A stretch of DNA of 64,000 nt. It comes from GJ-E10 sp035625725. GTDB taxonomy: Bacteria > Pseudomonadota > Gammaproteobacteria > Burkholderiales > Burkholderiaceae_F. The first letter of the stretch is position 1, and every line of letters begins with the position of its first letter. The position numbers were made by a program, and so were the translations under genes. Where the stretch lies: the NCBI GenBank assembly GCA_035625725.1, contig DASPPB010000080.1, forward strand, positions 1 to 64,000, given 5' to 3'. Below the pieces are notes generated by a model. It was not told the DNA's origin and did no database searches. It saw only the letters and a list, made by a program, of their open reading frames with translations. This document shows positions 60,581-64,000 of this stretch, one piece after another.

Positions 60581-60913
60581 GTGACCAAGCCGACCGTACC
60601 CAAGAAGCCTCTCAACTACTGGCCACTCTTTGTGCCGCCCGCGTGCATCGGGCTTTGGTGGTGCATCCTTGCCGAGGCATTCGACACGGGAGTGGCAAAC
60701 ACCTTTGCAATCGTTACAAGCTGCGCCGTGGCCGTCGTTGCCGCATTGGTACTGCTGGCCGACGCCCTAGGGATCCAAGACAAGTATCTGCACGGCAGTG
60801 GACCGGACGATTCGGGGCGAACTCGCGCTCCGACGGGCGTTGTCAGAGCACTTGCGTTTCTCGCCCATTTGCGTCATTTCGTCCGCTCCAATACCGATCG
60901 CATTGACAAGTAG
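60581..60913 (+). CDS. putative two-helix membrane protein
   Basis: An unrecognised 110-residue protein starting at GTG. Pro/Lys-rich N-terminus (TKPTVPKKPLNYWPLFVPP) precedes a helix (about residues 13-30) and a second, stronger one (about 38-62, AIVTSCAVAVVAALVLLADA); the rest is polar with Arg and His. There is no clear ribosome-binding site. Hydrophobic pattern and length support a real gene, but the gene-poor surroundings leave doubt. Confidence 0.45.
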   Translation: MTKPTVPKKPLNYWPLFVPPACIGLWWCILAEAFDTGVANTFAIVTSCAVAVVAALVLLADALGIQDKYLHGSGPDDSGRTRAPTGVVRALAFLAHLRHFVRSNTDRIDK

Positions 60914-61181
60914 CTAGATACCCGCCTCGCGCCCATAGTAGGCGCTCGTTACCTAGAGCCAACAGAAGCGCTGTCTCCCCCGAACGCCCGCCGAGCGCGC
61001 CGAGGTACTTGGAGGCCTGCATACGGCCCGGCGCGCTTGGAGGAGAATCTGTGCCTGGCCGGCTTGCGGTTTTCGTCGATGCTCCTGCATTGTTGAGGCA
61101 ACAGAGGAATTCGCTTCCGCCTGCGCCTAAATTGGGCCTTGCGATGTGGCGGTCGGGACTTCCGAAAATCGAAAAAGCCCC

Positions 61182-61388
61182 ATGGTGGAACTGAAATCTC
61201 TTCTGACCTGCCCGCAATGCGGACATGCACGGCAAGAAACCATGCCGACCGACGCTTGCGTTTTCTTCTATGAGTGCGAACGGTGCAAGACTTTGCTGCG
61301 CCCGCGGCCCGGTGACTGCTGCGTTTTTTGCTCCTATGGCTCTATGCGCTGCCCCCCGGCCCAGCGTGCGAGGACCTGTTGCGAATAG
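61182..61388 (+). CDS. small cysteine-rich protein with GDCCVFCSYG motif
   Basis: A 68-residue protein with 11 cysteines. Two CxxC pairs (CPQC at 10-13, CERC at 32-35) look like a rubredoxin-like or zinc-ribbon knuckle set; the segment GDCCVFCSYGSMRCPP (about 44-59) adds another CxxC. I recall this GDCCVFCSYG pattern from small conserved bacterial proteins of unknown function. It probably binds zinc or another metal. The ATG lacks a visible ribosome-binding site. It lies alone between a gene-poor stretch and the fusion enzyme gene. Confidence 0.65.
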   Translation: MVELKSLLTCPQCGHARQETMPTDACVFFYECERCKTLLRPRPGDCCVFCSYGSMRCPPAQRARTCCE

Positions 61389-61543
61389 TCCCCCGAGCGC
61401 ACAAAATCAGCGATGCTGCGACGCCAAGGCTTTGAGGCCACGCGCTTTGACTGTGCGGATAAACGCGGTTCGGCTGACGGTATCGGGAAGTGGACGGCGC
61501 CGCCGTTGTTCATGCGCCGTGCCTCCCACTTGGGTGTCGAGAA

Positions 61544-63976
61544 ATGCGTGTCGGGTCTGCACTAGAGATTTATGAGCCCAGCGGCATTGCCGATGGACTA
61601 GTCGCGTGGATTCTTCGCCGGGCGCTGCGGCTGCTGCTCAGACCAGTTTTTTCTCCGAAGCGCTCGATTCCTTTTCAGAGACGATGGCTGCACGCGCTGA
61701 CGCGCTTTGCGCCCCTGCCCCGAGGCATCGAGGTCGTGCGGGACTCGGTGGGCGAAGTGCCGGGCGAATGGCTGCGCCAGCGCGGCGTTGCGCCCGCCAA
61801 GGCTGGTGTTTTGCTCTACCTGCACGGTGGCGCCTATTGTCTGGGCTCACCCGCAACCCACCGAGCGCTGACTGCCCGCCTCGCGCTAGCCACCGGCCTG
61901 CCCGTCTTCGCGGCCGATTATCGGCTGGCGCCGGAGCACCCGTTCCCGGCCGCGCTGAATGATGCACTGGGCACGTACAGGGCGTTGCAAACACAGGGAC
62001 CGGTCGTACTTGCCGGTGACTCCGCAGGAGGCGGCCTCGCATTAAGCGTCGCACTTGCCATACGCGACGCGCACTTGCCGCCGCCGGCCGCCCTCTACCT
62101 CATCTCTCCCTGGGTCGACCTGTCTCCCGAGGGCGGCGTCGCGCGCGTGCCTCGGGGCGAAGTCATGCTGAGCGCCGCGTGGGCTGGCGACTGCGCCAGA
62201 CATTACGCCGGTCCCGCGCCCGCCGAGACAGCGATCATCGATTCCGGGCAGAACCGGCTGGAACAACCAGAGATCTCGCCCCTGCGAGCGCGCCTCGGAG
62301 GATTGCCGCCCACGCTCATTCAGGCGGGGACTGACGAAATGCTGTACGGACAGGCCACAGAACTGCATGCAGCGCTTCAGGCTGCCGGCGTCGTAGCGCG
62401 CTGCGAAATTACGGCGCATCGCTGGCACGTATTCCAGATGCATGGCGGCATTTTGCGTAGCGCCGACGAAGCGATCGGACGCTCGGCGCGTTTTCTCATG
62501 GGGCCCATAGCCGCGGCGGCCACACCGGCACACTCTCATCACGCGGTGGTCATACTGGGGGCTGGCATGTCGGGCCTGTGCATGGCCATTGGGCTTCAGC
62601 GTGCTGGCATTCGGGACTTCGTGATTCTGGAACAACAAGACGGTCTCGGCGGCACTTGGTGGGATAACACTTACCCTGGCGCCCATGTTGACGTGCCCGC
62701 CCCCCTGTATTCGTTTTCCTTTGAAGCAAATCCGGATTGGTCAGATCGCTTTGCCTCCGCCTCCGAAATTCAGGCGTACATGCAGAAAGTCGCGGAGCGT
62801 CATCGGTTGCTGGGGCGCATTCGTCTGGCGACTCGAATTACCGCGGCCGACTTCGATGCATCGACTGCCCGGTGGCATTTCACCACCGCCCGGGGGGACA
62901 CCTTTGAAGCTCCGTTTTTTGTCTGTAGCGCGGGCCCGCTGAATCAACCCCGCTGGCCCGATATTCCGGGCTTGCAAGATTTCCAAGGGACGCGGCTCCA
63001 CTCGGCGCGCTGGGATTCGAGTTGCAACCTGGCCGCTCGCCGAGTGGCAGTCATCGGCACGGGCTCCACCGCCTGTCAGCTCGTGGCGCCGCTTGCGCGA
63101 GAGGCTCGGCAACTGTATGTGTTTCAGCGCACGGCCAACTGGGTGATGCCACGTCTGGACCGGCGCTACACGGCCCTCGACCGACTGCTGGCGAAGTTTC
63201 CGCCCTACGCGGCCCTGGTGCGGTGGATCTGGATGCAGACGCTGGAATTGATGCGGCGCGGTTTCGACGAAGGGACCTGGGTCCGCCGCGGCTTGCTCAC
63301 GCTGGCCGCGTCACATCTGAAGCGCCAAGTGCCGCAGGCATCGCTTCGCGCCAAACTTACTCCGAACTATCCCCTCGGCTGCAAGCGCATCATTTACTCC
63401 AACGACTTTTTCCCCTCCTTCTCGCTGCCCAACGTAGAACTCGTGACGGAGCCGATCGAGCGCATAACCGCTTACGGCATCGTCACTGCCGACGGTTGCG
63501 ACCGACCAATCGATGTGCTCGTGTGTGCGACGGGTTTCGATGTCGGGCACATGCTGTCGTCTGTGCGCGTGCGTGGATTGCAGGGTCGCAGCCTTCGGGA
63601 GGCTTGGAACCAGGGTCCAGAGGCGTACCACGGAATCTCGGTACCGGGCTTTCCGAACCTGTTCTTGCTTCTGGGGCCCAATACCGGAACCGGGCACACA
63701 TCGACGCTGCTTTTCATCGAGGCGCAGGTCCGCTACGCGATCGCCTGTATTCGGGCTGTGCGCTCCGGGCAGCACCGTTGGATCGACGTGCGCGCGCAGG
63801 CATTTCGGGAGCACAACGATCGCCTGCAGACACGGTTGAGCGGCTCCGTCTGGAGCCACTGTCGAAGCTGGTACCGGCTCGAGAATGGCCGCGTTATCGC
63901 CCTTTTTCCGGGTTACACGCGCGAATACGTGCGAGCGCTGCACCGACCCAATCTGGGCGATTTCGAGCTGGTGTAG
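61544..63976 (+). CDS. fusion protein: alpha/beta-hydrolase (HSL-type esterase) + Baeyer-Villiger-type flavin monooxygenase
   Basis: An 810-residue fusion. Residues about 60-318 are a hormone-sensitive-lipase-type hydrolase: oxyanion-hole HGGAYCLG, GDSAGGGLAL with Ser160, Asp264 in GTDEML and His295 in HRWHVF. After a short Ala/His linker (about 320-334) comes a flavoprotein monooxygenase: FAD site GAGMSGLCMA (339-348), NADPH site GTGSTACQ, and the Baeyer-Villiger fingerprint F-x-G-x3-H-x3-W-D at 480-491. All key residues of both halves are intact. The obvious reading is ketone to ester to acid plus alcohol in one polypeptide. ATG 61544 is preferred over an upstream GTG. The substrate is unknown. 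Confidence 0.9.
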   Translation: MRVGSALEIYEPSGIADGLVAWILRRALRLLLRPVFSPKRSIPFQRRWLHALTRFAPLPRGIEVVRDSVGEVPGEWLRQRGVAPAKAGVLLYLHGGAYCLGSPATHRALTARLALATGLPVFAADYRLAPEHPFPAALNDALGTYRALQTQGPVVLAGDSAGGGLALSVALAIRDAHLPPPAALYLISPWVDLSPEGGVARVPRGEVMLSAAWAGDCARHYAGPAPAETAIIDSGQNRLEQPEISPLRARLGGLPPTLIQAGTDEMLYGQATELHAALQAAGVVARCEITAHRWHVFQMHGGILRSADEAIGRSARFLMGPIAAAATPAHSHHAVVILGAGMSGLCMAIGLQRAGIRDFVILEQQDGLGGTWWDNTYPGAHVDVPAPLYSFSFEANPDWSDRFASASEIQAYMQKVAERHRLLGRIRLATRITAADFDASTARWHFTTARGDTFEAPFFVCSAGPLNQPRWPDIPGLQDFQGTRLHSARWDSSCNLAARRVAVIGTGSTACQLVAPLAREARQLYVFQRTANWVMPRLDRRYTALDRLLAKFPPYAALVRWIWMQTLELMRRGFDEGTWVRRGLLTLAASHLKRQVPQASLRAKLTPNYPLGCKRIIYSNDFFPSFSLPNVELVTEPIERITAYGIVTADGCDRPIDVLVCATGFDVGHMLSSVRVRGLQGRSLREAWNQGPEAYHGISVPGFPNLFLLLGPNTGTGHTSTLLFIEAQVRYAIACIRAVRSGQHRWIDVRAQAFREHNDRLQTRLSGSVWSHCRSWYRLENGRVIALFPGYTREYVRALHRPNLGDFELV

Positions 63977-64000
63977 GGCCGCCTGTGCGCATGGTCTGGC

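Overview
The window looks like a chromosomal segment of a GC-rich betaproteobacterium, most probably Burkholderiales. This rests on gene content and order rather than on any marker RNA: a sdhCDAB-sdhE-gltA-odhA-odhB-lpdA-zapE run next to a GntR regulator, malate dehydrogenase and methylcitrate-cycle genes; class I PHA genes with phaR; and ispDF divergent from mfd-serB. I saw no tRNA, rRNA, CRISPR array, intact insertion sequence or prophage.

Region 1 (1-9361) is respiratory and the least ordinary part. A minus-strand series starting behind a good sigma70-type promoter near 8160-8186 encodes a small membrane protein, a 33-residue peptide, a CcoN-type haem-copper oxidase subunit with Cu ligands and Tyr preserved, a CcoO-like cytochrome with a long insertion, a haem-less CcoP-like anchor, two more micro-proteins (41 and 35 residues) and a separate dihaem cytochrome c. 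A terminator follows. A second minus-strand set then encodes a membrane-anchored cytochrome c, a 172-residue protein resembling only the C-terminal helices of haem-copper oxidase subunit I, a two-helix protein, a CxxC thioredoxin-like lipoprotein and another membrane protein. Divergently (8584-9361) lie a CcoS-like protein and a further cytochrome c. My reading is an atypical cbb3-family terminal oxidase in which the CcoP role is split over two genes, plus an associated minimal membrane redox module of unknown role.

Region 2 (9365-17423) has cytochrome c maturation genes ccmABCD, isoprenoid genes ispD-ispF, and the divergent mfd-serB pair. Region 3 (17424-24261) is a minus-strand array, rluD-pgeF-phaC-phaB-phaR-rimO, for pseudouridylation, peptidoglycan editing, polyhydroxyalkanoate synthesis and ribosomal protein S12 modification; the thiolase phaA is absent. 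Region 4 (24314-29312) has bamD, a DinG-type helicase coupled to a DUF465 protein, a PP2C phosphatase and a secreted coiled-coil protein.

Region 5 (29377-50385) is a central carbon supercluster. Minus strand: sdhC-D-A-B-E, gltA, odhA, odhB, lpdA, zapE. Plus strand from a shared control region with gntR: mdh, prpB, prpC, prpD, a lipoprotein and acnA. Together these cover much of the oxidative TCA cycle and propionyl-CoA disposal through methylcitrate, and an A/T-rich repeat at 42334-42354 is a plausible GntR operator.

Region 6 (50395-64000) is mixed: an orphan PIN protein, a YbdL-like aminotransferase, a RutE-like nitroreductase, rmuC, an FtsX-type permease without its ATPase, a GlcG-like exported protein, a glyoxalase and a thioesterase. 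A gene-poor stretch (about 59.4-61.2 kb) follows, with small proteins including an 11-cysteine one. The window closes with a natural fusion of an alpha/beta-hydrolase with a Baeyer-Villiger-type flavin monooxygenase.
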